The notes beneath the pieces were generated by a model. That model did no database searches. It worked only from the letters and a program-made list of their open reading frames with translations, and was not told where the DNA came from. 53,035 nt of DNA from Gamarada debralockiae (lineage: Eukaryota; Ascomycota; Leotiomycetes; Helotiales; Hyphodiscaceae), in assembly GCA_002803225.1 (NCBI GenBank), contig NXFV01000655.1:1-53035 (forward strand), read 5' to 3'. Numbering within the stretch: position 1 is the first letter of the stretch; each line of letters starts with the position of its first letter. Position numbers and translations under genes: made by a program. Shown piece by piece: positions 21,826 to 32,504 of the stretch.

Positions 21826-23068
21826 ATGGCAACCGCAGTGGAACCACAAACTCACCGTGCGCTCGTCCTCTCCTCCCTCACCTCTCCTTTGGAACTCACC
21901 ACTCTCCCAATTCCCACTGCCGTCCCGGGCTCAGTCGTCGTCCGCATCCTTGGCACCTACATCCTACCATACCTGTCCTCGGTCCTCGACGGCACACTGC
22001 CCTACACGCTCTCGCTACCCATGATTCCTGGCGCAAACAGCATCGGTCGGATCTATACCGTTGGTTCCGATGCAGTCACTCTGAAGCCTGGACAATTGGT
22101 GTTTTGCGATCAGACAGTCAGGGCTCGTGATGCTCCGGAATTGAGTATCTTGATGGGTCTCCATGGAGGAGCGGCGAAGGGATTGATGGATGGGGAGTGG
22201 AGGAATGGATCTTTTGCGGAATATGCACGGTTTCCTCTGGAGAATGTGTTTGTGCTTGATGAGGAGAAATTGTTTGGGGAGTTGAAGTACACGGTGGAGG
22301 ATTTCGTGGGGATTCCTGGTGAGTGACATATTCTGATGGACTAGGAGTCGCGCTGACTAGGAGATTGAAAGCCAATTTGGTGCCATTTGGCGGACTTTCT
22401 GAAATTGGCGTTGGGCCGGGAGATACTGTCATCGTAGCCCCTGCCACTGGGCGATTTGGAGGAGGTGCCGTGACCACTGCACTTGCAATGGGTGCCACTG
22501 TCGTTGCTTGCGGCCGAAGTGAAGCAACATTGAAGAGGATGAAAGAAGTTTTTGCTCATACTGGACGCATTGAAACTGTCATCTTGACAGGAGATGCAGA
22601 GAAAGATGCTCAGTTGATGATTGCAGCTTCCGGAAATGGAGGAAAAGGAGCAGACGCTTACATTGACTTCTCACCTGCTAAGGCTGCGGCGTCAACGCAT
22701 ATTACCGCTGCGTTGACAGCTTTGAGACCTTTTGGTAAGGCTGTCTTCATGGGTGGGATCTGGGAACATGTGAAACTGGAGTACAATGTCATTGTGTTGA
22801 AGAGCTTAAGGATTCAGGTACGTGACCTAAATTCCTTCATCAGGGTGTTGAAGGCTCATTGTATAATGATGATCAGGGCAGATTCATGTACGACAGGCAC
22901 ATGGTAGTCCAGATGATCAAAATGATCGAGAAGGGTAACTTGAAGTTGGGTGAAGAGGGCACAGGAACGAAGACGGTTGGGAAGTTTGGGTTGGATGCGA
23001 TCGAGGGGGCTTTGAAACTTGCTGAGGCGGAGTCAGGCTGGGGCAAGCAGGTGATCTTGATACCGTAA
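21826..23068 (+). CDS. MDR-superfamily zinc-type alcohol dehydrogenase-like protein
   Basis: This is a predicted cytosolic NAD(P)-dependent oxidoreductase of unknown substrate. Exons are 21826-22318, 22372-22817 and 22877-23068, encoding 376 aa. The first intron (53 nt) has a CTGAC branch-point sequence and ends at GAAAG; the second is 59 nt (GTACGT..TCAG). The N-terminal GroES-like half includes SLPMIPGANSIGRI, the usual position of the structural loop. The Rossmann half starts with DTVIVAPATGRFGGGAV, followed by a basic residue environment (ACGRSE) that would favour NADPH. The usual catalytic zinc ligands (Cys near 40, GHE) are not evident, so the protein is closer to the quinone-reductase-like or zinc-lacking branch. 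The C-terminus ends WGKQVILIP. Confidence 0.88.
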
Positions 23069-24783
23069 ATACATTTCTTGTCTGCAGGTCAACAAGAAAG
23101 TCCTTGATATATCAACATAGTCCAGGAAGGGTCGCCAAGTTGCGAAGTCGTCTCAAATTTCCAAAGCAAGTCAGGTTGGGCGAAATGAAGGTGATCCTTC
23201 GACTCAATACATCTAATCAAACATCCGGAAAGTTGCACCGTTCCTTGTTTCTGAATTCGGAACTGAGTTTCCGTCACGCCGTCCGGATGACGAATGTTTT
23301 CCTAGTGTTTCGTAGCACCCTTCTCATGCAGACTGAATAACCATAATGATTGGACTTAAGATACGAGGCAGACATGGGAAGTATGAGTGAGGCACTCCTG
23401 ACGACGTTTGGGCAACAAGCAGCAACTCGGCATACGAGGCTGGCGAAAGCTCTGTGATTGGGTCGAGGGAGCAAATGCAGTGAAGAAAGAGAGGGGCCTT
23501 TGGTGGCTGTGGGATGGGTAATAACAGATTTCCCCTTCGGCGGTTTCACAGATGAAGTAGGAAGGAAATCAGCAACCATAAATATGGCTCTCGTAAGGCT
23601 CTCAGTTAACCTTATGTCATTCAGTCGCAACTAATTTCTAGGAATTTCATTGGTGTGCTCGTATGATCCTGATTAGCCAACCACGATACAGCATCATCCC
23701 GCGTTCTCGGTCCGTTAATTCTCCTCGTTATCGTGGGGTGCTGCAATGGTATCCCAATTCATGGGTGCAATTCGTCCTCTTTCCACTACGGTTACCGGAT
23801 CTAAAATTACCTAAATTTTCCTGTAAAATTCCCTCCGTAACTTGGAATTACACGTGATAGAATCGTAGAAAAGACACCTTAAATCGTTAGTGTTTTTAAG
23901 GGAATTTTAAGTATGCTAAAAATATAAGGGTGTCTCCTATAATTGGAGTCATGTGACCAACTAAAGTAAATCTAAAAAACGTCCTTTTTTAGGTAATTTA
24001 TAATAAAACTCAAAATTCTAAACTAAACCTGCTACCCTATCTGGCACGGAGTAGAGAAGTGACAGAAGCATTCCTCATTGGATATTTAAGCAAAGGAAAA
24101 ATCCCACTAGGCCCCACAGCGTACCCGTAGGGTGGAGCATCCTTGGCAAGGCTGATAATCTCATCCAGTTCTAAACTTTTCGCCCCCAGAATTTACATGC
24201 GGTGAGCCAAACTGGGCAAATCTAATATTCTATCTTGCTACTCTTGGACCCCAAGTGGCTGTGCCACACGCCTGGAACTGCTCTAAAATTGCCCGGGCCT
24301 TTTCTTCCAATCGCTCCCTTGTATTTACCCTGTACGTACAACATTCTTAGGGTTTCTTCGGGATCGTTAAATCTGGTAACTCGGTCTCATTCGAGCGATA
24401 TTGGGAATTCGACACGAGATTAGTGGCCGCCTATGTATATAATCTGATATTGGGAATTCGACACGAGATTAGTGGCCGCCTATGCATACAATCTCAAGGG
24501 CCTTTAATATTACTGGAGATCTAGAGGGCAGACGCATGTGCAAGTGTCGTGAAGACGTCTCGCCGCCTCAATAATCAATCCACCGCTTCAACAAACCTGT
24601 TCTACGAGACGCTTCCCAATCTCTTCATATAAGTCAGCAGATGGCAATAACTGTGTCGCAACTTTCTCCTATCTCGCTACCCTACCTCACTAAAGTGGCG
24701 CAGCAGAAATCGACGGCCTTTCCGAATACTGCACCTAACCTCGACTACCTTCTCTTTCTCATCCGATATACGAATTGACCACT
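23069..24783. other. long intergenic region with AT-rich core
   Basis: No protein-like frame is seen. Bases 23800-24040 are AT-rich; within them AGACACCTTA at 23872 and TAAGGGTGTCT at about 23927 form an imperfect inverted repeat. A 49-bp tandem duplication lies at 24397-24494. The last 150 bases, with CT-rich sequence, are probably the promoter and leader of the Zn2Cys6 gene. Confidence 0.45.
24397..24494. repeat. 49-bp tandem duplication
   Basis: Two adjacent 49-bp copies (24397-24445 and 24446-24494) differ at two positions, both T in the first copy and C in the second. The unit begins GATATTGGGAATTCGACACG. It lies about 290 bp upstream of the Zn2Cys6 start, so it could affect that promoter, though nothing in it is a known binding site. 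Confidence 0.9.
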
Positions 24784-26714
24784 ATGGATGCTTTCCCCTC
24801 GGAGCTCGGAAACTTTGATGACGAATACTATGACTACCAAACCAACTTCGACGGAGGATATCAAAGTCAGTCGCAATCAATGCCCTATTCGGACGGGGTA
24901 CTTCAGCCGAGCGACCAAAACTTCGATGAATGCTACGTCGCGGGTTCAAGCCCATATCCTTTCGACCAGAATGTATATTCATCTTATTCGACCATAATAG
25001 GGCCACTATCTACAGCAAATGCAAAGAGTCCGGTGGAGGATTTTCAATACATAAACTTTGAGCAGTCATTCATTTCGGAGCCTCAAGCTCCAGTAAATAT
25101 GTCTTATTCTCCCGGAGGAGTAGTAGAAAGACCGAATGATATCTCTCCTAGAGTTTCACAGCCATCAAATACGACGCTGAGTGCTTCGGCGCCAAAAGAA
25201 AACAACGCCTCCAAGAAAAGCAAACCAACAAGGGCCCCACATTCACGCCAAGTCTCTCTCACCGCACCTCCCAGCTCACACAGCATCGGCTCCAGGGGTT
25301 CAAGTGCGGCTGAACCTTCTTCAGACGTCAGCGCTCGGCCGCCCAAAAAATCGCGAGGTCCACCAAAATCTCTTCTGACAGTTTTCGACTCCAATGTTGA
25401 ACCCCATACCAGGAGGAAATCCCGCAGTGCGTTCAGTGAAGAAGGCAAGAAAAAGGTCGAGGCTGTGAGAAGAGTTGGTGCATGTACTGAATGCAGGTTT
25501 AGGAAGCGAACAGTATGTTAACTTCATTCCTTCCATCCATGCAGCTTGAGTTAACACGAAACAGTGTGGCACAAGTCAACCTTGTCAGGCATGCATCAAA
25601 AGGACCGGAAATCCCGCTATAGCCGCGACAATATGCATTCGAGAGTCTCCATTCAATGACCTCTCTGTTACAGAATGTACGTTCCACCACAACCCACTGC
25701 CTTGCCTGAGCTGGAGTTGATGTTGCAGTTTATGGTAGTGCCGCTAGGACAAGAGTAGTGGACTTCAACATTGACTTCACATCTGTTAAAGGAAGCCGAA
25801 GGATCTTCACCATCTACGGAAAGGGACCATCGTCTCGCCCAATCCACATCATCGTCCTCGAGGTCAAGGCATCCTGACTCGACGCCGAAACCAGAAACGA
25901 AGTGGAGAGAGTACAACTGCAGACGTCGCGCCGAGCTATCGAAAACTTCAGTCAGCCGGGCTCATCATGATCTTCTTGAACCCTGATATTCTCTCTGCGT
26001 TGGACCTGGAAAGGTGGGCTTTCGAATACTCATACAAGTTCACCAAAGCCCACAACAAGAATGCTTTAGCATTTCTCTTGGCAGTCGAGTACATCAGAAG
26101 GCCTCCCTCACGTAGACCATACTTCTCGTAGCCCTAGGTTGACCCAGTACTGAATATAAACTCTAGTCATCTCTTGTAGCCAACTTGGTGAAGCTCATCG
26201 CGATTAACTACGTGCTGTTCGACGATATCAAGATCGCTCCCGACGCATCAAATTCTAACGGAGATTGACACGAAAGTCTGCCAGGGTCTCCATTGAGCAG
26301 AGGCATTTGTATATCAAAGACTGCAAAAATTAATATTCTTGAGCTCGAGGCGATTGACACGAGACGCAGCTGTGCCCGTGTGTCTGGTCTTGTGGTTGTT
26401 GGTTCGTGCGCAAGGTATGAGGGCAAGCTACTTCGCAAATCTGCGACCGAAGAGCCCCACTGGTATGATACCCTCTCCCTTGCAATCTCAACGCAGCTGA
26501 CGAGATCTTGCATTTAGAGCCGATCGTATCCTCGAGCGGTAAAGCAACTACTTCGGCATCCCATCAATACCATGCCTTGAATCTCCTCGTCGGCACTTTT
26601 GCCGCGCTCTTTCGTTCGTCGCTCCCATTATTTCACTTCGACGATAGCTGGAACAAGGACTTGCTTGGTAATGATGAAGAGTCGTTGACACTTGCTAAAG
26701 AGCGAAAGGAATAA
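24784..26714 (+). pseudogene. Zn2Cys6-type regulator, probably broken after the zinc cluster
   Basis: Exons 24784-25512, 25565-25676 and 25729-25877 are well supported (52-nt introns) and encode 329 aa ending at TGA 25875-25877. Residues 1-235 are acidic then Ser/Pro-rich. The zinc cluster spans the first splice junction: ACTECRFRKRT then CGTSQPCQACI, six cysteines in all with the last at AATIC. After the TGA the frame stays protein-like (LDAETRNEVE, SRRAIENFSQ). The reading then shifts by one base near 25958 to LNPDILSALDLERWAFEYSY, and later pieces run to about 26714 (APDASNSNGD, a TGA, then CISKTAKINILELEAIDTRR and NLLVGTFAALFRSS). Such C-terminal helices are normal in this regulator class, so the gene looks truncated by nonsense and frameshift mutations. 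A 329-aa DNA-binding product is still possible. Confidence 0.65.
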
Positions 26715-27185
26715 TGTTGTCATTCAGAGGGTTTGAGTTCTCAAATTCCACAGGCAGTCACTGTCACACTACCATGAGCACACGGAAAAGGGTGCGGGAC
26801 TTGATCAGAAGTTAGGGCCAACGGTCGCAAGGCGATGGAAACGGGCGTAATAATTTGAAATGCAACGATTAGCAACATATGAGCCCGTATAAAGCCTTGA
26901 GTGAATCACATCGGAGAGTGACGGATCGATACTCCGAAGGGGTGGGTTGTGACGTTAAGTTCAGACCTTCGCGACCAGCCATCAAACTCCTTGTCTATTC
27001 TTGACATCCTTTGTTCTCAGTCAATGATGCTTATTCCTCCCTGCCAATTCAGTGTTCTCAAGATACACTTCAATCTTGTTCGTCATCTTCGCATCAATAT
27101 CTTTGCAGCACAAACTTGCTATGATACCTACGATGCCAAACCCAAGTGATGGATACGCGATGGCCCCGTTCCAAAATCATCAGTA
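26715..27185. other. intergenic
   Basis: No recognisable gene. The frame 26949-27149 has no motif. Confidence 0.4.
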
Positions 27186-27353
27186 CTACCTACATGCACT
27201 ATAGGCACCCGAAACATACTGTAGTCCCTTTTCCCACGCCTTTTGTACAGCCTTCTCAACAGCAGCTACGACAGCTGGATCGTACATAGGACGGGTATGC
27301 TCCAAACTTGAAGGGGTGGCTGAGCCGGTCTGTTCAAAGATCCTAGATCCCAT
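27186..27353 (-). CDS. small hypothetical ORF, 55 aa
   Basis: An ATG-initiated minus frame begins MGSRIFEQTGSATPSSLEH and continues with an amphipathic Ala/Val/Lys helix (VVAAVEKAVQKAWEKG). Composition is protein-like. It lies just downstream of the SDR relic on the same strand, so it may be a fragment of a neighbouring gene rather than an independent one. The family is not recognised. Confidence 0.25.
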   Translation of the reverse strand: MGSRIFEQTGSATPSSLEHTRPMYDPAVVAAVEKAVQKAWEKGLQYVSGAYSACR

Positions 27354-27438
27354 ACGCAATCAAGTTGAAAATGTACTGCTATCAGAGATCATCGTTGATC
27401 TCAGTCCTGAGTCCTGAGTTGACCCATTGAGCCATACC

Positions 27439-28075
27439 TTATTGTGTCGCTTCCTCCGACCCCGGTGTCTCTCCGTGTATCATCTTGAACAGAGGGTCCC
27501 AGACAGTGACTGCTCTCTCAGAAAATCTACCATTACAGTATTCCGTCTTCGGAACAAGAAAGGGCTTGTCAACCGAGCACTCCACAGTCTCTCCAGTTTG
27601 ATGATTAGCATCAGCGGGGAACTGATCGTATGCAGCGACTTTTGTACTGATTGGCGTGAGACATTCAGGCGAGACTGCATCGAGTGTGGCCTGGGGCACA
27701 ATTTTGGTGGGTACGATCCCTGGCAGGACGGCGTTGATCAGGAGACCCCCCCCCCTCCCCCCCCCAAAAAAAGGGGGATTGTCAACAGAACTGAAAGATG
27801 GGTGTTGGCAAGTACTTACAAGCTTCAATACCGGTGCGACTCCACGAGCGAAATTAATGACAGCTACTTTTGCGCCATTGTATTCTGGATATGACTCGTG
27901 GGGATAGATACCAGCCACGTTGACAGTACGACTATCTTTCCTCCCGGTGTAGGATTCTTCTGCGTTGAATGAATCGCAAGTTGAGTGCCATACACGACTC
28001 TTTGTAATCGACATCGGTACCAGTGATGTTCGGTGCTGGTGGAATTCTGATAAATTTTGGCACCATTCCAGATGT
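27439..28075 (-). pseudogene. short-chain dehydrogenase/reductase relic
   Basis: This is the C-terminal two thirds of an SDR resembling fungal 15-hydroxyprostaglandin-dehydrogenase-like enzymes. Pieces in order are YGTQLAIHS and NPTPGGKIVVLS (28000-27925), then after a one-base frameshift VAGIYPHESYPEYNGAKVA (about 27917-27862), which keeps the catalytic Tyr-x3-Lys, followed by INFARGVAPVLKL. An apparent intron starts at GTAAGT (27818), beyond which comes NAVLPGIVPTKIVPQATLD and the normal C-terminal end (TGETVECSVD, AVTVWDPLFKMIHGE). The N-terminal glycine-rich NAD site is missing. The presumed intron ends in an extreme homopolymer region (about 27746-27778) with no good acceptor. The frameshift and the lost N-terminus make the copy non-functional. 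Confidence 0.75.
27746..27778. repeat. homopolymer block C-run, T, C-run, A-run, G-run
   Basis: On the plus strand a run of about 11 C, one T, nine C, seven A and five G follow one another directly. It lies at the intron-exon boundary of the SDR relic. Such blocks arise by slippage and are also frequent sites of assembly length error. Confidence 0.85.
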
Positions 28076-28323
28076 GGCTCATGGCCCAACATACGCAGCA
28101 CTATTCCGATGGCTCAAGATGTAAATTTGCTAGTTGAGCTGTTTGGGGCGTGACATTTTTAGGACTAGCTGAGCTGAAATTAGAAAGAGGGGAAGAACTC
28201 TCTTATGCTACGAAGAAGAAAATACAGGCTATACCAGATTAGATAATTCCAATCCGCGAGATTTCTGTTCACATCCGGGTACAGCACCTCGTGCTGAATA
28301 TCTACGAGAAGTGAGGCGTATAT

Positions 28324-28812
28324 TTGCTGCACGTCTGGGAAAGCAATATTTTCGATGACCTCGGCAAGATTGAAGATGTATGTTTGTATTGGATCAATGA
28401 CTGGCATGAGGAGAAGATCTTACAATCCTACATCGACTTCGACGCTTTTAATCCCCATACCATGAACCCGAACCCGGAGTTCAATAGTCGGGCAAGACTG
28501 TTGCTTGATTTCTGCGACTATGGAGAGCTGGAAAGTGAGAATAACTTTTACGGGAGAGGTCCTTCTTGGCAGCGTGTTTTGCATGAATTCAATCGTAAGA
28601 TTAGCATAGATATCAATGATCGACAGAGAGCTGCTCAAAAGCAGGAGGCTGAGCATCAAGACACATCCGAGGGTGCCTTGAGAAAGGGTTCATTGAGTCA
28701 TGGATTGCCGAGTGTTTGGGCGAGGCCGCAATTGAAGTGGATGCATGTTAAAGTGAGCTGGGATTCCAGACGTGGAGATAATCAGGATCCTGTCATTTGG
28801 GAGAATCATTGA
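28324..28812 (+). CDS. hypothetical ORF, possible 3' exon
   Basis: The frame is open for 162 codons but has no ATG before 28462; from there it gives 116 aa. It is acidic in its first half (FDDLGKIEDVCLYWINDWH) with a Gln/Glu/Lys-rich middle (RQRAAQKQEAEHQDTSEG). No domain is recognised. If the first 46 codons are real, the start must lie in an upstream exon. An equally open minus frame (28407-28180) overlaps it, so the coding strand is uncertain. Confidence 0.3.
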   Translation: MLHVWESNIFDDLGKIEDVCLYWINDWHEEKILQSYIDFDAFNPHTMNPNPEFNSRARLLLDFCDYGELESENNFYGRGPSWQRVLHEFNRKISIDINDRQRAAQKQEAEHQDTSEGALRKGSLSHGLPSVWARPQLKWMHVKVSWDSRRGDNQDPVIWENH

Positions 28813-29701
28813 AGGAAATGGTGCTTCCATATCACATCAATTCTTTCAACTGTGTTCCGGTGTGATCATTGGGGCCTTCTGACAGATGTGTCGTCGGAGA
28901 GCGAGCTCAAGTAGTTACGATCCCACACCAGGAACTCGAAAAGCTTGCTGGTTACTAGATCAATTATGCGTACGTATATCTTCACCCGTATTTTCTCCCT
29001 TGCGAGTGCCGCTTGAGATACTCTGCTTGGCCCTCTCTTCTCTCTCATATTACTAACAAGTGTTTTGCGTTGCTGCTTGAAGTCTCTCTCCAATCGTGGA
29101 CGAGTCGAATGGATTTTAAAGTAGCTCGGAGAATTAACCTTGGTCGCCAAAAGGCAGAATGTTTGAGTCAAGTACTCACTACTTAACAGCATATTTGGTA
29201 GCAAAAAATCTAGTGAGCGTATTGAGTGTTGAACAGCAAGTCATGTGGATTTGTTCTATGATCGTATCTACCAATCCTACTCTGAGGCTAAACGATGCAA
29301 CCAGTGCGATAATGCAAGTATGCTTGCGCCGCTGCCCCCCACTGCTGTTGACGAAGAGTATCGGACATAAAATTCGATGTATAGGGCCCCATCGTCAAAT
29401 GCTTGTGATCTGTATCTCCTATCCACAAGATACTTGTTAATGAATAAGGTATGCAATTTATGTAACATAACGTTTTGCCTTAGCCTTGGCGATATACTGA
29501 GTAAACTAATTCAAACCCGCTTTTGAATCAAGCCAGTGGAACTCATCTCTCAATAAAAGCTAAATTACTGACAATCCGCCCATGGTACGGCATCAACGAC
29601 TCTATGAAGAAAGCTTAACAGTGCAGGTTACTGCTTTATGCACTTGGTTTTGCCTCCAGTCATATCCATCTTGAATTGAAGAGAAGATACATTACTTCAG
29701 C
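28813..29701. other. intergenic
   Basis: The minus frame 29204-28866 is Lys/Arg-rich without a motif, and the plus frames are short. Nothing supportable is seen. The last 60 bases are the 3' flank of the HET gene. Confidence 0.4.
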
Positions 29702-31722
29702 TCAATTAACTACAAAGTTTCTCAACTGCAGCCTTCCTTCTCTCCATTCTCTGATTGCTTTCCCGTACATATAGTCATACACGAAGCATTCTCCAACAAA
29801 GGCAAAATCGCCTGCCTCGGTTGGACGGAGTGCATAAGGAGTAGGTCCACCTAGCAACACGCAGATAATGTCTCCATCTCTAAGCAAAGTAGGCCCACAG
29901 CCTATATGACCCTCAGATGTCATGAAAAACCTCTTATTCATTGACGTTTTGTTCCAAGTCAATTCGAAGCGTGTACCGTTACCACCATGCCCAAAGATCT
30001 TTTCCATCAGCTGTGCTCCTCTTTGATTAGCGGCTTCATTGTCGTCATGACAGGAGGCCATTATATCCCTGAAGCTTTCCTTGGACTCATCAGATGGCTG
30101 TCGGTAGGTTTCTGCCGAATCTGAATGGCGCCGAGAGAGCAAACGCTGGTGGTCAAGAGCTGTTTCTGCGATTTCAAGGCCTTGACGCAGACAGCCATTC
30201 TCCTGGTAGGTCCCAGGATTGTTGTATATAAACTTCACAGCGTCAGAAAACGCAATCGCAGCATAGTCATTCATGATCGAATCGTCAGCTCGTACAAATT
30301 CAGAGTACTTTGGTCCAATGGAAACCCCGCCAGCAGTCAGCGCATGAATGAAGACTTGAATGAGTGGCTTTCCATTGTATCGATCCGAAAAACGGCCAGA
30401 GAGATGCGCCCACGCCTCCTGGAAGTAGCCCGGAATATTGCTGCTGGTGTAGTCCCGCTCGAAAGAAATGGTAAGGTCTACAGTTCCCAACACAAGACCA
30501 TCCAGGACGAGTGAGGTCGTTTTTAGAAGTTTTGCTGAATCAAACGTCGTATCAAGACTTGCGTTGAAAGGTTCATCAACCGGAGATACATCAGCAAGGC
30601 GACCAGTAGACAGCCACCCGCCCAGACCCCATCGTGGTACCCAACTAGGCCAATCATCTTGTATGACCGTGTCTCGATGTTCCACGAAACCGAGAATATT
30701 CAGATTGCGAGATTGGCGAATGATGTACCTCGTACAATCTGCAAAGACTTCCTTAATTGCTTTATATATTCGATTTTTAATTCGTCGAACAAATCTAGCG
30801 ACGGATCAGTATCCCTAGCCAATCCTAGGATAGCAAATATTGTATCGCGGGGATCTGATGTTTGGTGTTGTCGTGTCCAAGGAAGCAATTCTAGGAGCTG
30901 TTGGTCTCGGCCAGTCATAAAAATTTCCGCCTTCATAACGTCGATAGCCTTAGGACCCCCCATCCAACAATTATGCGCCATCAACCAGGCAATGGCATTT
31001 TGGAGAAAGTCCCACTCTATTTCTATAGGGCCCCAACAAAATATCGTATGTGAGGACACAGCTACTTCTTGTACTACCCACAATCGAGTAAAGTAAGGCG
31101 ACTTGAAGAGTTTTTGCAGTGCATCCCAGCTGGCAGCGTCCCGTGGCGGCAATCCACCGGTTGCCAATATTATATCTGACGGAAAGTCACTCGATATATC
31201 CGGAAAGAGACCCGTCGAAGAAAGATGTAAATCGGATATCTTATGGACTAGAGATTTCGCGTCTGATGCAATTCTTTTGTCGATTGAGCCCAGCCATGCT
31301 AAAACCGTTGTTGCAGCAAAATATATTTCCCTCATCATCCCTACTTGCTGCCTCCGTTCCTCCATGTTATCTTGGTTGATGCAGAGCTGATCAATCCACA
31401 GCATCCTACTCGACTCTGCCAAGCGAAATCTGAGCAGCGCAGTCTTTAACGACTCTGTGATTGATAACACTTTGCCGTCGCATTGAATATCTTCAGTAAG
31501 ATTCGAAGAGCCCCAGACATAACTAAGGGCTTCGTAGGCTTTTCTGTTACTAATTCGAGTGACATGGATCAGACATCTTATCTGTGCCTCTTCCTTATCT
31601 GGTAGAAGCTCAACGATACGAATTGAATCCGCATCTGAAAGCGACTGGTAGGAGTATGCAGTCCCGCGGTCAATTTTAGAGCCAAAATGTGCTGCTGAGA
31701 GCTGGTTCACAGAGCTACGCAT
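29702..31722 (-). pseudogene. HET-domain incompatibility protein, split by one frameshift
   Basis: This is a full-length HET-type protein (about 670 aa) on the minus strand without introns, starting at ATG 31722. HET domain landmarks are all present in the first frame: AYEALSYVWGSS, LWIDQLCINQDN, MMREIYFAATTVLAWLGS, FTRLWVVQEVAVSSHTIFC and DPRDTIFAILGLA. Near 30765 the coding sense passes into another frame: the protein continues as KEVFADCTRYIIRQSRNLNI before joining the second long frame (EHRDTVIQDDWPSWVPRW to the C-terminal RNFVVN at 29702). The C-terminal half has the usual GHIGCGPTLLRDGD and GECFVYDYMYG segments. A single missing base explains the split; there are no other stops. HET proteins trigger cell death after fusion of incompatible strains. 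The copy is either recently dead or a sequencing error in an intact gene. Confidence 0.85.
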
Positions 31723-32504
31723 GGTGTATTCTTCCTGTCTTCCGTTAGAGCGCTATCATCAAGTGACACCAGTAAGCCATGCAGAGGGATAACTTAAGCT
31801 ACAGTAGGCACGTTCCGCTCTTTGCTAATTGGGCTCTTTCAGTAGTACTAACCTGGCTAGAATAGGAAGTCTTATGATTACAGTTGATCGAACGCGCTTT
31901 CTTTGGTTTTTTTGGGCTTGAGATTGGGTGATGGATTAAGAGTTGGAGGATGGATGGAGCATTAATCTAACGTGGTTATCTTAGTAGGTTTTGGGTTTGA
32001 AACGTCCTCCAAAACAGCGGCTGAGCAAATATGGCGTCATAATTCACCCTGAAGTGGGAGCACTAAACTCAAGGAGGCAGCGCACCTAAATGTCGTTTAC
32101 AGTAACGCTTGCGATGGGCGCCGAATTAAGCGGTTCGGTGGCTGGTTTGTGTGACGATTGTTTCAGGATGCACAAAACGTATCAATCAAGAAGCACTCTA
32201 GCGTCGGTATACGAGGCTTTGGGAATGCGGCTGACCGAAAATTTTAGAAGCGGGGGCAGCCGACTTCGCTGGCGACTGTACCATTCAAGGCGTCTTTTTC
32301 ACCAGGCTTCAAATATGTACATTCGCACTGTACTGTAGTGTTTCGCTGGCTCCGAACCTCACTCTCTCCACAGTATAACCTAATTCATGCCATGATAAGC
32401 TTAAGACTCATGAAATGGCTAATGTTGCTAGTTGTAGTGCGTGTTGGATCAAAGCAATTACGTCGCTCATGCATTTCGTGTTACTTAGTAATACTTTCGA
32501 ATTA
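31723..32504. other. promoter side of the HET gene, no gene seen
   Basis: The plus frame at 32090-32338 has an ATG but no motif and no homology that I recognise. The rest is non-coding. The right edge borders a transposable element at 32505. Confidence 0.4.

Noticed and set aside
22319..22345. A 27-nt intron ending at GGACTAG in the MDR oxidoreductase gene
   Set aside because: It is too short. The acceptor at 22371 gives a 53-nt intron with a CTGAC branch point and restores the expected GIPANLVPFGG sequence.
12068..23068. A secondary-metabolite gene cluster built from the NmrA-like, O-methyltransferase, PPTase and MDR genes
   Set aside because: There is no polyketide synthase, nonribosomal peptide synthetase, terpene synthase or dedicated transporter, and the methyltransferase is dead.
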